From assembly GCA_900290245.1 (NCBI GenBank), contig OKRB01000089.1, positions 1 to 62,648 of the forward strand: DNA of 62,648 nucleotides. Direction: 5' to 3'. Position numbers and translations under genes: made by a program. The DNA is from Candidatus Sulfuritelmatomonas gaucii (GTDB taxonomy: Bacteria; Acidobacteriota; Terriglobia; Terriglobales; Acidobacteriaceae). Of the stretch, positions 1 to 8,789 are shown in pieces. Positions within the stretch are counted from its first letter, which is position 1. Every line of letters begins with the position of its first letter. Below the pieces are notes generated by a model. That model did no database searches. It was not told the DNA's origin and saw nothing but the letters and a program-made list of their open reading frames with translations.

Positions 1-1
1 G

Positions 2-640
2 TGGCAGGCCGCGCGTTCCGATCTCGGCCAGCACGGCCACTGGCTCGACTACCTGGTTCTCATCGTGCTCTGCCTCGCCGTCGATCTGCGCTGGTTTGAG
101 GGCGCCTGGCCGCCGCACCTGGCCATCTTCAACAAGATTCTTCTTCTCGATGCGGGTATCTACGGCTTCGTTCTCATCCGCCGGCTCCACGGAACCGGCT
201 TCGACCTGCGCCTTCGCTTCAAAGACCTCGCCATCGGTCTCCGCGAAGTAGTGTTTTACACGCCCATCGCGCTGGCTCTTGGCTTGTGGCTTGCCTTCCT
301 GCACATACACAGCGAATGGCCGGGGCTCGGACGGTTGGCTTTCGCCTGGATCTTCACCTTTTTCTTCGTCGCCGTTCCTGAAGAGCTTTTCTTTCGCGGC
401 TGGCTGCAAAATCTGCTCGAAAAACGCATCGGGCGTTATGGCGCATTATTCCTGACCGCATGCCTGTTCGGACTCGCGCATTTCAACAAGCAGACCACCA
501 GCTTCAACTGGCGATATGTTCTGCTCGCCGCCATCGCCGGCATCTTCTACGGCCGCGCCTGGCGACGCGACCGCCGCGTCGGCGCATCGGCCGTCACCCA
601 CGCCACGGTCGACACCATCTGGTCGCTATGGCTGCGCTAG
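2..640 (+). CDS. CPBP family intramembrane metalloprotease (5'-partial)
   Basis: The reading frame is open to the left window edge, so the start lies upstream. The product is hydrophobic with several membrane segments and carries the CPBP (Abi/CAAX-protease-like) signature PEELFFRGWL, followed by the second conserved block LFGLAHF and a late ASAVTHATVDTIW block. In the family these EExxxR and His motifs form the intramembrane metalloprotease site, used in CAAX processing or bacteriocin self-immunity; the substrate here is unknown. Its stop is 3 bp from the stop of a convergent second CPBP-like gene. A GTG at 65 could be read as a start but would cut off the first membrane helix. Confidence 0.85.
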   Translation, partial: WQAARSDLGQHGHWLDYLVLIVLCLAVDLRWFEGAWPPHLAIFNKILLLDAGIYGFVLIRRLHGTGFDLRLRFKDLAIGLREVVFYTPIALALGLWLAFLHIHSEWPGLGRLAFAWIFTFFFVAVPEELFFRGWLQNLLEKRIGRYGALFLTACLFGLAHFNKQTTSFNWRYVLLAAIAGIFYGRAWRRDRRVGASAVTHATVDTIWSLWLR

Positions 641-643
641 CGC

Positions 644-1417
644 TTAGCTCCTGGGACGAGCGCTTTCTTGCTCCGCAAATACTCTGTGGTCGATTCGTAA
701 GAATTTTGGCCGGCCGAATCTCTGAAGGTGACGCGCGTGGTGGCGGCTGTACGTCAGGTACCCCAACCCCACGCGCATGTTATGGTCGGCCGGACCCGGA
801 ACCGTCATGGCGATCGTAATCCCCAGAATCGCGTGCGCGATCATCAGTGGATAGATGTTGCGATAGCGGAGAAACAGCAGGCACGCCGCAAATCCCCAGA
901 TCAACGTCAGCGGCACAAGCACGGGATTGGGCACGTGCGCCGACGCGAAAAATAACGCAGCAGTTAGCGCCGCGAGCGTCGGCCTCGGAATCACGCGCAG
1001 AAACCGCAGCAAAAAGACGCCTTGCAACAGGAACTGCTGCACGCCGCTGAAGATCGCATAGGCAAAATACGTTTCGACGAAAGCGAGCACGCCGTCCGGC
1101 AGCAAAAGCGTATGCCCTTTAGCCGCAATCACCAGAGCTGTAACGGCCAACAGCAGCGCCGCGCCCGCAATCCATAACGATCGCCCGAAGTTCGCCGCGC
1201 AAAAGCCCATCGCCCTCCAGCCGTCGAACGATCGCCAGACAATCAGCGCGACGCCGAGCACGGCGATCACCCACAGCACGCGTTGCGTCGGCCGCGGCGT
1301 CCACTCCACAGCCAGAATCAACCCGTACGCAACGAGAATCTCGATCCAGTCGCGCCCTTTGCTTCGCGTGGGAACAGGCACCTGTTCGGCGGGCGACGGC
1401 GATGCAGCCTGTTCCAT
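644..1417 (-). CDS. CPBP-like membrane protein with degenerate active-site motif
   Basis: This 257-aa multi-pass protein has the layout of the CPBP family: a helix ending in FASAHVPNP and a later LMIAHAILGI block. Where an active CPBP protease has EExxxR, this protein reads QQFLLQG, so both glutamates and the arginine are missing. This suggests a non-catalytic paralogue or a diverged subfamily. It is convergent with an intact CPBP gene. The start is set at the ATG at 1417; a GTG at 1438 is also possible and neither has a strong ribosome binding site. It lies downstream of the EamA gene on the same strand. Confidence 0.7.
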   Translation of the reverse strand: MEQAASPSPAEQVPVPTRSKGRDWIEILVAYGLILAVEWTPRPTQRVLWVIAVLGVALIVWRSFDGWRAMGFCAANFGRSLWIAGAALLLAVTALVIAAKGHTLLLPDGVLAFVETYFAYAIFSGVQQFLLQGVFLLRFLRVIPRPTLAALTAALFFASAHVPNPVLVPLTLIWGFAACLLFLRYRNIYPLMIAHAILGITIAMTVPGPADHNMRVGLGYLTYSRHHARHLQRFGRPKFLRIDHRVFAEQESARPRS

Positions 1418-1458
1418 GCAAAAGATGCTACAGCACACCAGAGATCAGAGAACAGGAC

Positions 1459-1487
1459 TGTTCCCTGTTCCCTAGTCCCTGCTCACT
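1459..1487. repeat. Degenerate 7-bp tandem array at the EamA stop codon
   Basis: Units TGTTCCC, TGTTCCC, TAGTCCC, TGCTCAC read with period 7. The array overlaps the TGA of the minus-strand EamA gene (1483-1485). It is one of the stop-anchored arrays found through the window. Confidence 0.7.
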
Positions 1488-2442
1488 CCAGAATCACCGC
1501 CGGCTCCACCTCACGTCCCCGCGCCGTGAGCGTGATAGCCGCCGCAAGAATCAGTGCGCCTCCCAGCCATGCGTACGGCCCCAGTTTTTCGCCCAGAAGT
1601 TCCACGCCCAGCACCGAACCCAGCGCCGGCTCAATATTCAAAAACACTCCCGCGCGCGATGCCGGCACATGGTGGATCCCCCAGTTCCACAGCAGCGTCG
1701 TTGTCGCCGTGCACATCACGCCGCTGATCGCCAGAGCCACCCACGCCGTCACGCTCACATGTGCAAATGGAATAGCCTGCACCTGTTCATGCGTCCACGG
1801 CGCAAACAGGTGAGAGCCGAAGATCCATGCAGCCAGCATCACAGTCCCCGAGTAAATGGTGTAAGCCGTCACCACCGGCGGGCTATGCGTTTCCATCAGC
1901 TTCTTGCTCAGCAGAATCCATGCCAGCGCAACAATCAGCGAAGCGATCACGAGCAGATCGCCCGCGAGCGAAGGCGTCTCGTTCCCGGTGGTTGCCCTGC
2001 TGCCGCCCAGCACCACCATCGCCGCGCCGGCCGTGGACCCGCAAAGCGCCAGCCAGCCAATCCCTTCCAGGCGCTCTCCCGCAAACATCGCGGCGGCAGC
2101 GGCCAGCAGCACCGGCATCGCTCCCACCATCAGCGAGGCATGGCTCACCGTGGTCAGCACCAGCCCGTGAAACTGCAACAGAAATTGGATCGGAATGCCG
2201 AACAGCGCAGCCAGCAACAGCAAGCGCATTTCGCCGCCCGTCAGCCGCACGCGCCGCACCAGCATCACCGGCAGCATGCCCAGGCACGCAAACAGAAATC
2301 GGTAGAGCACCATCGATTCCACGCTCATCTCGTTGAGCGCGAGACGGCCCCAGTAAAATCCAGTGCCCCACAGCGTCCCGGCCAGCGCACACGCGCCGTA
2401 ACCCAGCAGCCTGAATCGCGCGTTCGCAGCGTCCTGTGCCAT
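1483..2442 (-). CDS. EamA/DMT-family transporter
   Basis: This 319-aa inner-membrane protein has about ten hydrophobic helices in two homologous halves, the drug/metabolite transporter (EamA) layout. Conserved stretches include ALAGTLWGTGFYWGRLAL at the N-terminus and FLNIEPALGSVLGVELLGE in the second half. DMT proteins export or import small metabolites; the substrate cannot be read from sequence. The ATG at 2442 is chosen because a purine-rich site (GAGTAGAGAAGAC) precedes it. The reading frame extends further upstream, but that stretch has no transporter character and overlaps the divergent secreted-protein gene. Confidence 0.85.
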   Translation of the reverse strand: MAQDAANARFRLLGYGACALAGTLWGTGFYWGRLALNEMSVESMVLYRFLFACLGMLPVMLVRRVRLTGGEMRLLLLAALFGIPIQFLLQFHGLVLTTVSHASLMVGAMPVLLAAAAAMFAGERLEGIGWLALCGSTAGAAMVVLGGSRATTGNETPSLAGDLLVIASLIVALAWILLSKKLMETHSPPVVTAYTIYSGTVMLAAWIFGSHLFAPWTHEQVQAIPFAHVSVTAWVALAISGVMCTATTTLLWNWGIHHVPASRAGVFLNIEPALGSVLGVELLGEKLGPYAWLGGALILAAAITLTARGREVEPAVILE

Positions 2443-2518
2443 GTCTTCTCTACTCTCGCACAACGGTGAGCCCTCGAGACTTCCAGCGCCATGGCCGCAT
2501 CGGCGAGAATACTCTTCG

Positions 2519-3916
2519 ATGAGGATCGTGCGCCGAATTGTGAGGGCCGCTGATGACCGCAGGGCCAGTACCTGCCGCGCGCCATTCGCTCTGGCCATGG
2601 CCTGGGCTGTTGCCCTCACCGCGCCCATCGCTGCCTCGCAAGCCGTTGACGCACCTGCCCCGCAATCCCCGCCGGTCAAAGAGCGCTACCTCATCAGCCG
2701 ATTTCCCGACAAGCCTTCCCTGACCCCTACGATCACCATTCCCATCGACCCGCTGGGATTCACAGCGCCCGGAGCCATCTACCTAGGTGCCAGAAACGCC
2801 CTCGTCTCACTCGACTTCATCGATGAAACCCGGCTGCTCTTCACCTTCCGCGTTCCCGGCCTGCTGCATCGTGAAGCAGGCAACAACGCCGAAACCGATG
2901 AGCGCGAAATTCGCGCCGTGGTGCTCACTCTGCCCAAGGGCGCGATTGAAGCCGAGTCCTCATGGACCGTCCACGACCGTGTGCGCTATCTATGGATGCT
3001 TGCCAACGGCCACTTCCTGCTGCGTGACCGCAACGGCCTCTCAGAGGGCGACGCTACGCTCGCGTTGAAGCCCTACCTCGACTTCCCCGGTTCGCTCCTT
3101 TGGCTTGAGCTCGATCCCTCGCAGCAATTCCTCGTCACCAACTCACGCGAACCGGTGCCCGCTCCGCAGAAATCTGTCACAGCGTCCGCGATCGGCCAGT
3201 CCGGCGCCTCGTCCGCGCCTGCATCCGGCGACGCATCCGATCAGGACTCCTCCGATGCCGGTGGCGCGCCGCCCGAGTTCGTCCTCCGCATCCTGCAGCG
3301 CAAATCCGGCCACGTCATGCTCGTCAGCCGTGTACGCGCCGCCGTCCATCTGCCCATCAACTCCCTCGGCTACCTCGAAAACCTGCGCGGAAAGGGATCG
3401 CAGTGGACCCTCGACATGAACTACTTCGCCGGCGGCACCAGGATGTTGGGAAGCGTCGATTCCGTTTGCGAGCCCGACGACACCTTTGTCTCCGAGCAGG
3501 AAATCCTGGTCACCGGCTGCGGCCCGCAGGGGGAAAATAAGCTCATCGCGATGACCTCTGCCGGCCGAACGCTCTGGGTCGCAGGCGCTCCAACCACTGA
3601 AATATGGCCGCAGCTCACGGTTGCCGTCAACGGCTCGCGCCTCGCATGGGCAACTCTCGACGCCACTCATTCCATCAACTCCTATTCGCCAATGGACGCT
3701 GACGACATCAGGGAACAGTCTGTCACCGTCTTCAACGCGGCCGACGGCAATATCACGCTGGTCTCGCCACTGAGCCCCATCTTCGATGCCGGCGGCAATG
3801 TCGCCATCTCTCCCTCAGGCCGTCGCGTCGCCCTGATCAACGGTGGCGGGATCCAGGTCTTCGACCTGCCCGACCCCCCATCTCTCCCCACGCCCTCCAC
3901 CCCCGCCCACCATTAA
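2519..3916 (+). CDS. Secreted protein of unknown function, propeller-like
   Basis: This 465-aa protein has an Arg-rich N-terminus followed by a hydrophobic stretch (ALAMAWAVALTAPIAAS), an export signal. The body contains short strand-like segments such as AISPSGRRVALINGGGIQVFDL that resemble beta-propeller blades, and a low-complexity Ser/Ala/Asp linker near residue 230. No catalytic motif is recognised. The ATG at 2519 is preferred over in-frame upstream starts because it places the signal peptide close to the N-terminus. It is divergent from the EamA gene with about 76 bp between starts. Confidence 0.65.
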   Translation: MRIVRRIVRAADDRRASTCRAPFALAMAWAVALTAPIAASQAVDAPAPQSPPVKERYLISRFPDKPSLTPTITIPIDPLGFTAPGAIYLGARNALVSLDFIDETRLLFTFRVPGLLHREAGNNAETDEREIRAVVLTLPKGAIEAESSWTVHDRVRYLWMLANGHFLLRDRNGLSEGDATLALKPYLDFPGSLLWLELDPSQQFLVTNSREPVPAPQKSVTASAIGQSGASSAPASGDASDQDSSDAGGAPPEFVLRILQRKSGHVMLVSRVRAAVHLPINSLGYLENLRGKGSQWTLDMNYFAGGTRMLGSVDSVCEPDDTFVSEQEILVTGCGPQGENKLIAMTSAGRTLWVAGAPTTEIWPQLTVAVNGSRLAWATLDATHSINSYSPMDADDIREQSVTVFNAADGNITLVSPLSPIFDAGGNVAISPSGRRVALINGGGIQVFDLPDPPSLPTPSTPAHH

Positions 3917-3930
3917 GCGCACCGAGCCTC

Positions 3931-3961
3931 TGTTCCCTAATCCCTAATCCCTAGTCCCTGC
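3931..3961. repeat. Degenerate 7-bp tandem array (CCCTAAT type)
   Basis: Units TGTTCCC, TAATCCC, TAATCCC, TAGTCCC with period 7, starting 14 nt after the TAA of the secreted-protein gene and before the PP2C gene. The pyrimidine-rich strand is the sense strand here, opposite to most other arrays in the window. Confidence 0.65.
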
Positions 3962-4032
3962 CCCTGTTCTTCCACACCCCTCTTTTTCCCACGGCCCCGG
4001 TCTTTCGGTACACTGAGCGGCGGGGGTTTTCT

Positions 4033-4770
4033 TTGTCGACGGCAGTCCTCCACTACACCGCCGCGGCGGTTTCCGACCGCGGCCGCAAGCGCGCTTCGAA
4101 CGAAGATGCATTCGGCTATTCCGCCGAGCATGGCGTTTACGTAGTTTGCGATGGCATGGGTGGCGCCGCTGCCGGCGAAATCGCCAGTTCCCTGGCCGTT
4201 GACGAAGTCATGCGGCTGCTCACCCAGCGCGCTGGAACCAATCCGCTTCCGGCTGATGCAGAACAGGCCGTCGCCGCCGCCAATCAAGCCATCTTCTCCC
4301 GCGCCGAGCGCAGCCAGAAGCTGAGCGGCATGGGGACCACGCTTGTCGTCCTTCTCGTCGAAGAACGCCGCGCGTGGCTGCTCAACGTCGGTGACAGCCG
4401 CGGCTACCGCCTCCGTAACTCGCACCTTGAGCAAATCACCATCGACCACTCGCTGGTTGAGGAACAGATCCGCTTGGGGCGCATGAGCCAATCTGAAGCG
4501 CAGCGCTCGCCGCTGCGCAATGTCATCACCCGCGCCCTCGGTACGCAGAACGTCGTCACACCCGACGTCTTCGAGTTGGAAGCGGAGCCCGGCGACCTCT
4601 TTCTGCTTTGCTCCGACGGCCTTACCCGGGAGCTGTCCGATCCACTCATTGAATCGCTCTTGCTGGTTGGCGCGCCGCTCGATGAGTTGTGCACGCGATT
4701 GGTCGCAGCCGCCAATAAGGCAGGCGGCCACGACAACATCACCAGCCTCCTCGTCCGCGCCGAGGCATAA
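4033..4770 (+). CDS. PP2C-family serine/threonine phosphatase
   Basis: This 245-aa single-domain PPM/PP2C phosphatase is probably cytoplasmic. Metal-binding motifs are visible in order: NEDAFG (Asp25), VCDGMGG (Asp40-Gly41), GTTLVVLLV, NVGDSRGYRLR, DHSLVEEQ, LCSDGLT and the closing GGHDNITSLLV. The family dephosphorylates Ser/Thr residues, usually opposing Hanks-type kinases; no kinase gene is nearby. The length matches stand-alone bacterial PrpC/Stp enzymes. The start is a TTG at 4033 behind a G-rich stretch; no ATG lies close enough to keep the first strand. Confidence 0.92.
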   Translation: MSTAVLHYTAAAVSDRGRKRASNEDAFGYSAEHGVYVVCDGMGGAAAGEIASSLAVDEVMRLLTQRAGTNPLPADAEQAVAAANQAIFSRAERSQKLSGMGTTLVVLLVEERRAWLLNVGDSRGYRLRNSHLEQITIDHSLVEEQIRLGRMSQSEAQRSPLRNVITRALGTQNVVTPDVFELEAEPGDLFLLCSDGLTRELSDPLIESLLLVGAPLDELCTRLVAAANKAGGHDNITSLLVRAEA

Positions 4771-4840
4771 ATTTTTCCCGTTGCAGTTCCCTCCACGCGT
4801 TGAACAGCGTCCCACTTCCGCTTCGTTGAATGCGCGGCCT

Positions 4841-6448
4841 CTACTCGCCCATCACCCCGCCACCCGCCTCTGCTGCAGCCTGCGGGCGCGCCAGCAGCAG
4901 CACCAGCGGAATACATAAAATCGAGAGATACCCGAGCAGTCGGAAGTTATCCGCGTAGGCCATGAGCGATGCCTGCTGTTGCAGGCTTCCGTACATTGCG
5001 CCCAGCGCCTCGCGATGCGCGGTCACGCCATCGGCCCCACCCTGCGCGAACCTCGCCGTCAGGCCCTGCAGCGTCGCCGTCGCCACCGGACTGCCCGCCG
5101 TCAGGTGAGTTCCCAGGTAATTCTGGTGCGTCTGCGAGCCGCGCTCCAGAAAAGCAGTCAGCGCTGAGATGCCGATACTCCCTCCCAGATTGCGCACCAG
5201 GTTGTAAATCCCGGCCGCGTTGCCAATCTCCTGCTTGCGCAGCCGGCCCATGGCAAGCGTGGTCAGCGGCACAAAAACAAACCCGCCGCCAAATCCATTA
5301 AAGAAGTTCGGCCACGCCACCGAGCCCATCGAAATATCAAGGTTCAAACTGGCCAGCTCGAGCGCCGAGATTCCGAAAATTCCCAGCCCAAGCGCCAGCA
5401 GAAAACGGCTGTCGAAACGGCTGGCCAATGTTCCAACCACAACCATGGCGATCATCGACCCCAGTCCCCGCGGGCTCACCGCCAGGCCGCTGTCCAGTGC
5501 CGAGTAGCCAAGCAAAGTCTGCAGAAAAAGCGGCAACAGCGCCGTCACGCCGTAGAGCACCACACCATACAGCCCCGTGATGGCCGTGCCCATGCAGAAA
5601 TTGCGGTTTGCGAGCGCGCGCAACTGCACAATCGGATCATTGCGCATCAGTTCGCGGGCAACAAATCCCAAAAACGCCGCCACCGAAACCGCAGCCAGCC
5701 AGCAGATCCATGTCGCCTCGAACCAGTCCGCCTCCTGGCCTTTGTCCAGCACCAGTTGCATGGTGCCCAGCCACACGGCCATCATCCCAAAACCGAGAAA
5801 GTCGATGCCTCCGCGCAACACCTGGCGAAGATACGGAGGATCTTCGATGTAGAGATTGGCCATGAAAAGAGCCAGCAGCCCCACCGGCAAATTGATGTAG
5901 AAAATCCAGCGCCAGGAGTAGCTGTCCGTGATCCATCCCCCCAGCGTGGGCCCGATCACCGGCGCCACCACGATGCCCACGCCATAAGCGGCCATCGCCT
6001 TGCCGTGCATATCGGGAGGAAAACTTTCCAGCAGGATCGATTGCGCCAGCGGCTGCATTCCCCCGCCCCCCGCGCCCTGCAGCACGCGAGCCACAATCAG
6101 CATCGGCATGCTGAGCGATGCTCCGCAGATCATCGACGCAACGGTGAAAACAAGAATCGAGATCATCAGCAGCCGCTTGCGCCCGATGCGCCTCGCGATC
6201 CACCCCGAGGCCGGCAGCATGATGGCATTCGAAACCAGGTAGCTGGTCAGCACCCAGGTCGATTCGTCGGTCGAAGCCGACAAGCTGCCTGCAATATGCG
6301 GCAAAGCGACGTTGGCGATGGAGGAATCGAGCACCACCATGAAGGTCGCCAGCATCACGCTCAGGGCGACCATCCACGGGTTCACTGTAGGCCGCCACTC
6401 CACGCGCGCAGGACCCGTGCTAGCCAATGAATTGCCGGCTGTGCTCAC
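4841..6448 (-). CDS. DHA2-family MFS multidrug efflux transporter (EmrB-like)
   Basis: This protein of about 535 aa has 14 predicted helices, the DHA2 (EmrB/QacA) drug:H+ antiporter layout. The helix-1 signature MVVLDSSIANVALPHI and the loop motif SGWIARRIGRKRLL (motif A) are clear, and GVGIVVAPVIGPTLGGWI matches antiporter motif C. No EmrA-type membrane-fusion gene is adjacent. The start is uncertain: a GTG at 6448 is used, the frame also has a TTG at 6502, and neither has a good Shine-Dalgarno site. It is divergent from the aldo/keto reductase operon across a LacI-type palindrome. Confidence 0.88.
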   Translation of the reverse strand: MSTAGNSLASTGPARVEWRPTVNPWMVALSVMLATFMVVLDSSIANVALPHIAGSLSASTDESTWVLTSYLVSNAIMLPASGWIARRIGRKRLLMISILVFTVASMICGASLSMPMLIVARVLQGAGGGGMQPLAQSILLESFPPDMHGKAMAAYGVGIVVAPVIGPTLGGWITDSYSWRWIFYINLPVGLLALFMANLYIEDPPYLRQVLRGGIDFLGFGMMAVWLGTMQLVLDKGQEADWFEATWICWLAAVSVAAFLGFVARELMRNDPIVQLRALANRNFCMGTAITGLYGVVLYGVTALLPLFLQTLLGYSALDSGLAVSPRGLGSMIAMVVVGTLASRFDSRFLLALGLGIFGISALELASLNLDISMGSVAWPNFFNGFGGGFVFVPLTTLAMGRLRKQEIGNAAGIYNLVRNLGGSIGISALTAFLERGSQTHQNYLGTHLTAGSPVATATLQGLTARFAQGGADGVTAHREALGAMYGSLQQQASLMAYADNFRLLGYLSILCIPLVLLLARPQAAAEAGGGVMGE

Positions 6449-6562
6449 GCGCCAGTGTATCTTACAGCCTGTTTTGCCTGGCCGAGCGATCTGCTCACTC
6501 AAACCGCAGCAAGAATGGAACCGCCGTTGACACGTTCCGCAGGCACTCTGTATTCTTCCGCA

Positions 6563-6578
6563 AAGTTAGCGATAACTT
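6563..6578. promoter_or_regulatory. LacI/GalR-type operator palindrome
   Basis: The arms AAGTTA and TAACTT flank the centre GCGA, giving AAGTTAGCGATAACTT. This resembles LacI-family operators of the TTAGCGxTAA type. It lies 24 bp before the aldo/keto reductase start, in the divergent gap shared with the MFS gene. No regulator gene is in the window. Confidence 0.5.
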
Positions 6579-6601
6579 AACCACGAGAAAGCCAATCGCA
6601 T

Positions 6602-7624
6602 ATGTCAAATCCCGAGGCGTCCGTTTCCCTCGATCCGGCCGCCATTCCGCAACGAAAGCTCTTCACTGGCGCCACCATGCCGGCTATCGGCCTCGGCACA
6701 TTCGGCTCCGATCACGTCTCTGCCAGCGAGATCGCCGAAGCCGTCAAAGGAGCGGCCGCCGTAGGCTATCGGCATTTTGATTGCGCTTCGGTTTACGCCA
6801 ATGAGGCAGCCATCGGCGCTTCGTTCGATCAGATTCTTCGCACCGGCATCAAGCGCGAGGATCTTTGGATCACCTCCAAGCTTTGGAACGACAAGCACGG
6901 CGAAGACCAGGTCATCGCCTCCTGCCGCCAATCCCTCGCCGATCTGCGCCTCAGCTACCTCGACCTTTACCTCGTGCATTGGCCGTTTCCCAACTTCCAT
7001 CCGCCTGGATGCGATGTCAGTTCGCGCAGCCCCGACGCACGCCCCTACATCCATGAAAATTTCATGCGGACCTGGCGCAAGATGGAAGAGCTTGTCGACC
7101 TGGGGCTCGTCCGGCACATCGGCACTTCCAACATGACCATACCCAAACTCAGGCTCGTTCTGCGCGACGCCCGCATCAAGCCCGCGGTCAATGAAATGGA
7201 GTTGCACCCGCACTTCCAGCAGCCGGAGTTGTTCCGCTTCGTGCTCGATAACGGAATCCAGCCCGTCGGCTATTGCCCCATCGGCTCGCCCGGCCGTCCC
7301 GAACGCGATCGCACCCCCACCGACACTGCGCCCACCGACGATCCCGTTATCGTGCGCATCGCCATGCGCCATCGGATTCATCCCGCAGCAGTGTGCATCA
7401 AGTGGGCCGTTCAGCGCGGCCAGACACCGATTCCCTTCTCGACGCATCACTATCGCGAAAATCTTGAGGGCGTTCTTCTCGAGCCTCTCACCGACGACGA
7501 AATGAGCGCCATCGCCGCCATCGACCGCAATTGCCGCTTGATCAAGGGCCAGGTCTTCTTGTGGAAGGATGGCCAAACCTGGGAAGATCTCTGGGACCCG
7601 AACGGCGAAATCACCTCGCCGTAG
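6602..7624 (+). CDS. Aldo/keto reductase
   Basis: This 340-aa cytoplasmic NAD(P)H-dependent oxidoreductase has the AKR TIM-barrel fold. The catalytic tetrad is visible: Asp in HFDCASVYANE, Tyr in the same motif, Lys in WITSKLWND and His in LYLVHWPF. The cofactor-binding end is recognisable around IPFSTHHYRENL, although the usual IPKS is altered to IPFS, so cofactor preference is unclear. It heads a same-strand cluster with a zinc alcohol dehydrogenase and an RbsD/FucU-like protein, which suggests reduction or oxidation of a sugar or polyol. A hairpin repeat separates it from the next gene. Confidence 0.9.
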   Translation: MSNPEASVSLDPAAIPQRKLFTGATMPAIGLGTFGSDHVSASEIAEAVKGAAAVGYRHFDCASVYANEAAIGASFDQILRTGIKREDLWITSKLWNDKHGEDQVIASCRQSLADLRLSYLDLYLVHWPFPNFHPPGCDVSSRSPDARPYIHENFMRTWRKMEELVDLGLVRHIGTSNMTIPKLRLVLRDARIKPAVNEMELHPHFQQPELFRFVLDNGIQPVGYCPIGSPGRPERDRTPTDTAPTDDPVIVRIAMRHRIHPAAVCIKWAVQRGQTPIPFSTHHYRENLEGVLLEPLTDDEMSAIAAIDRNCRLIKGQVFLWKDGQTWEDLWDPNGEITSP

Positions 7625-7628
7625 ACCC

Positions 7629-7672
7629 TGGGTGCCCCATCCTAAACGCGCTTTTTGCGTTTAGGGTGGGAA
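7629..7672. repeat. Dispersed hairpin repeat, GGGTGCCCC family, copy 1
   Basis: The arms CCCATCCTAAACGC (7636-7649) and GCGTTTAGGGTGGG (7657-7670) pair except for one G-T position, with a 7-nt loop. The left flank is GGGTGCC. The same arms recur at 16359-16393, and a variant with other arms lies inside rimM. No U-tract follows, so it is not a standard terminator. Confidence 0.8.
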
Positions 7673-7704
7673 TCACAGGAAGTGAGCAACCGGGAGCAAT
7701 CACA

Positions 7705-8769
7705 ATGCAAGCCACCATGACCGCCGCTTATCTCCCCGGCAACTCCACCGTCGAGATGCGCACGGTGCCCGTCCCGCAGCCCGGCCACGCCGAAGTTCTT
7801 TTGCGCGTCAAAGCCTCGACCATCTGCGGCTCTGATATCCGCTGCATCTATCACGAGCATCTCGGCAAGGGCCCCGAGGGCTATCAGGGCGTCATCGCCG
7901 GCCACGAGCCGTCGGGCCAGGTCGTTACCGCGGGCGAAGGTTGCCGCCGCTTCAAAGTCGGCGACCGCGTCATCGTCTACCACATCTCCGGATGCGGCGT
8001 CTGCAATGACTGCCGGCGCGGCTACATGATCAGTTGCACCAGCGAAAAGTATCGCCGCGCCTACGGCTGGCAGCGCGACGGCGGTATGGCCGAATACATG
8101 GTGGCCGAAGAAAAAGATCTCATCGCCCTACCCGACTCGCTCTCCTACGCCGATGGCGCCCAGGTTGCCTGCGGCTTCGGCACCGTCTACGAAGGCCTTG
8201 AAAAAATCGGCATTAACGGCAATCACGCGGTGCTCATCACCGGCCTCGGCCCCGTAGGCCTTGCCACCGCCGCGCTCTGCCGCAAGCTCGGCGCCGAAAA
8301 AATCCTCGGCATCGACGTCGTGGCCGAGCGCATGAAGATAGCAAAAGATCTCGGCCTTTGCGACGAAGTTCTCGCCTCCGGTCCGGACAACGTGGCCCAG
8401 GTCAAACACCTCACCGGCGGCCTCGGCGTGGAGCGTGCAATCGACTGCTCCGCCAACGATGCCGCTCGCGCCACGGCCATCCGCGCCACGCGCAAGTGGG
8501 GCAAAATCGTTTTCCTCGGCGAAGGCGGGCGCGTCGAGTTCAACCCGTCGCCCGACATAATCCACGACCAGAAAACGCTTTTCGGTTCCTGGGTCACCTC
8601 CACATGGCTCATGGAAGAGCTTGTGGAGCGCCTTGTCCGCTGGAACCTGCATCCGGCCGACATCATCACTCACCGTTTTCCGCTGGAGCGCGCCGGCGAA
8701 GCCTATGCGCTCATGGCCTCCGGAAAATGCGGCAAGGTCGCCGTGTGCGCCGACGAAGAGTTGCGATAG
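7705..8769 (+). CDS. Zinc-dependent alcohol dehydrogenase (MDR family)
   Basis: This 354-aa medium-chain dehydrogenase has an N-terminal GroES-like domain with catalytic-zinc residues (STICGSDIRC and GHEPSGQV). The structural-zinc cysteine cluster GCGVCNDCRRGYMISC follows. The C-terminal Rossmann domain carries GLGPVGLATAALCRKLG. This pattern fits polyol/sugar dehydrogenases of the sorbitol/threonine dehydrogenase type; the substrate is not determined. The ATG at 7705 is preceded by CGGGAG and starts exactly at the domain boundary. The RbsD/FucU-like gene follows 20 bp downstream, so the two are probably co-transcribed. Confidence 0.9.
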   Translation: MQATMTAAYLPGNSTVEMRTVPVPQPGHAEVLLRVKASTICGSDIRCIYHEHLGKGPEGYQGVIAGHEPSGQVVTAGEGCRRFKVGDRVIVYHISGCGVCNDCRRGYMISCTSEKYRRAYGWQRDGGMAEYMVAEEKDLIALPDSLSYADGAQVACGFGTVYEGLEKIGINGNHAVLITGLGPVGLATAALCRKLGAEKILGIDVVAERMKIAKDLGLCDEVLASGPDNVAQVKHLTGGLGVERAIDCSANDAARATAIRATRKWGKIVFLGEGGRVEFNPSPDIIHDQKTLFGSWVTSTWLMEELVERLVRWNLHPADIITHRFPLERAGEAYALMASGKCGKVAVCADEELR

Positions 8770-8789
8770 ATTGGAAACGAGGACTCGAA

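Noticed and set aside
3937..4815. 292-aa minus-strand frame opposite PP2C
   Set aside because: The PP2C motifs are on the plus strand; this frame is compositional shadow and would start inside a tandem array.
7636..7670. Rho-independent terminator after the aldo/keto reductase
   Set aside because: The hairpin is strong, but no U-tract follows, and the identical arms at 16359 show it is a dispersed repeat.
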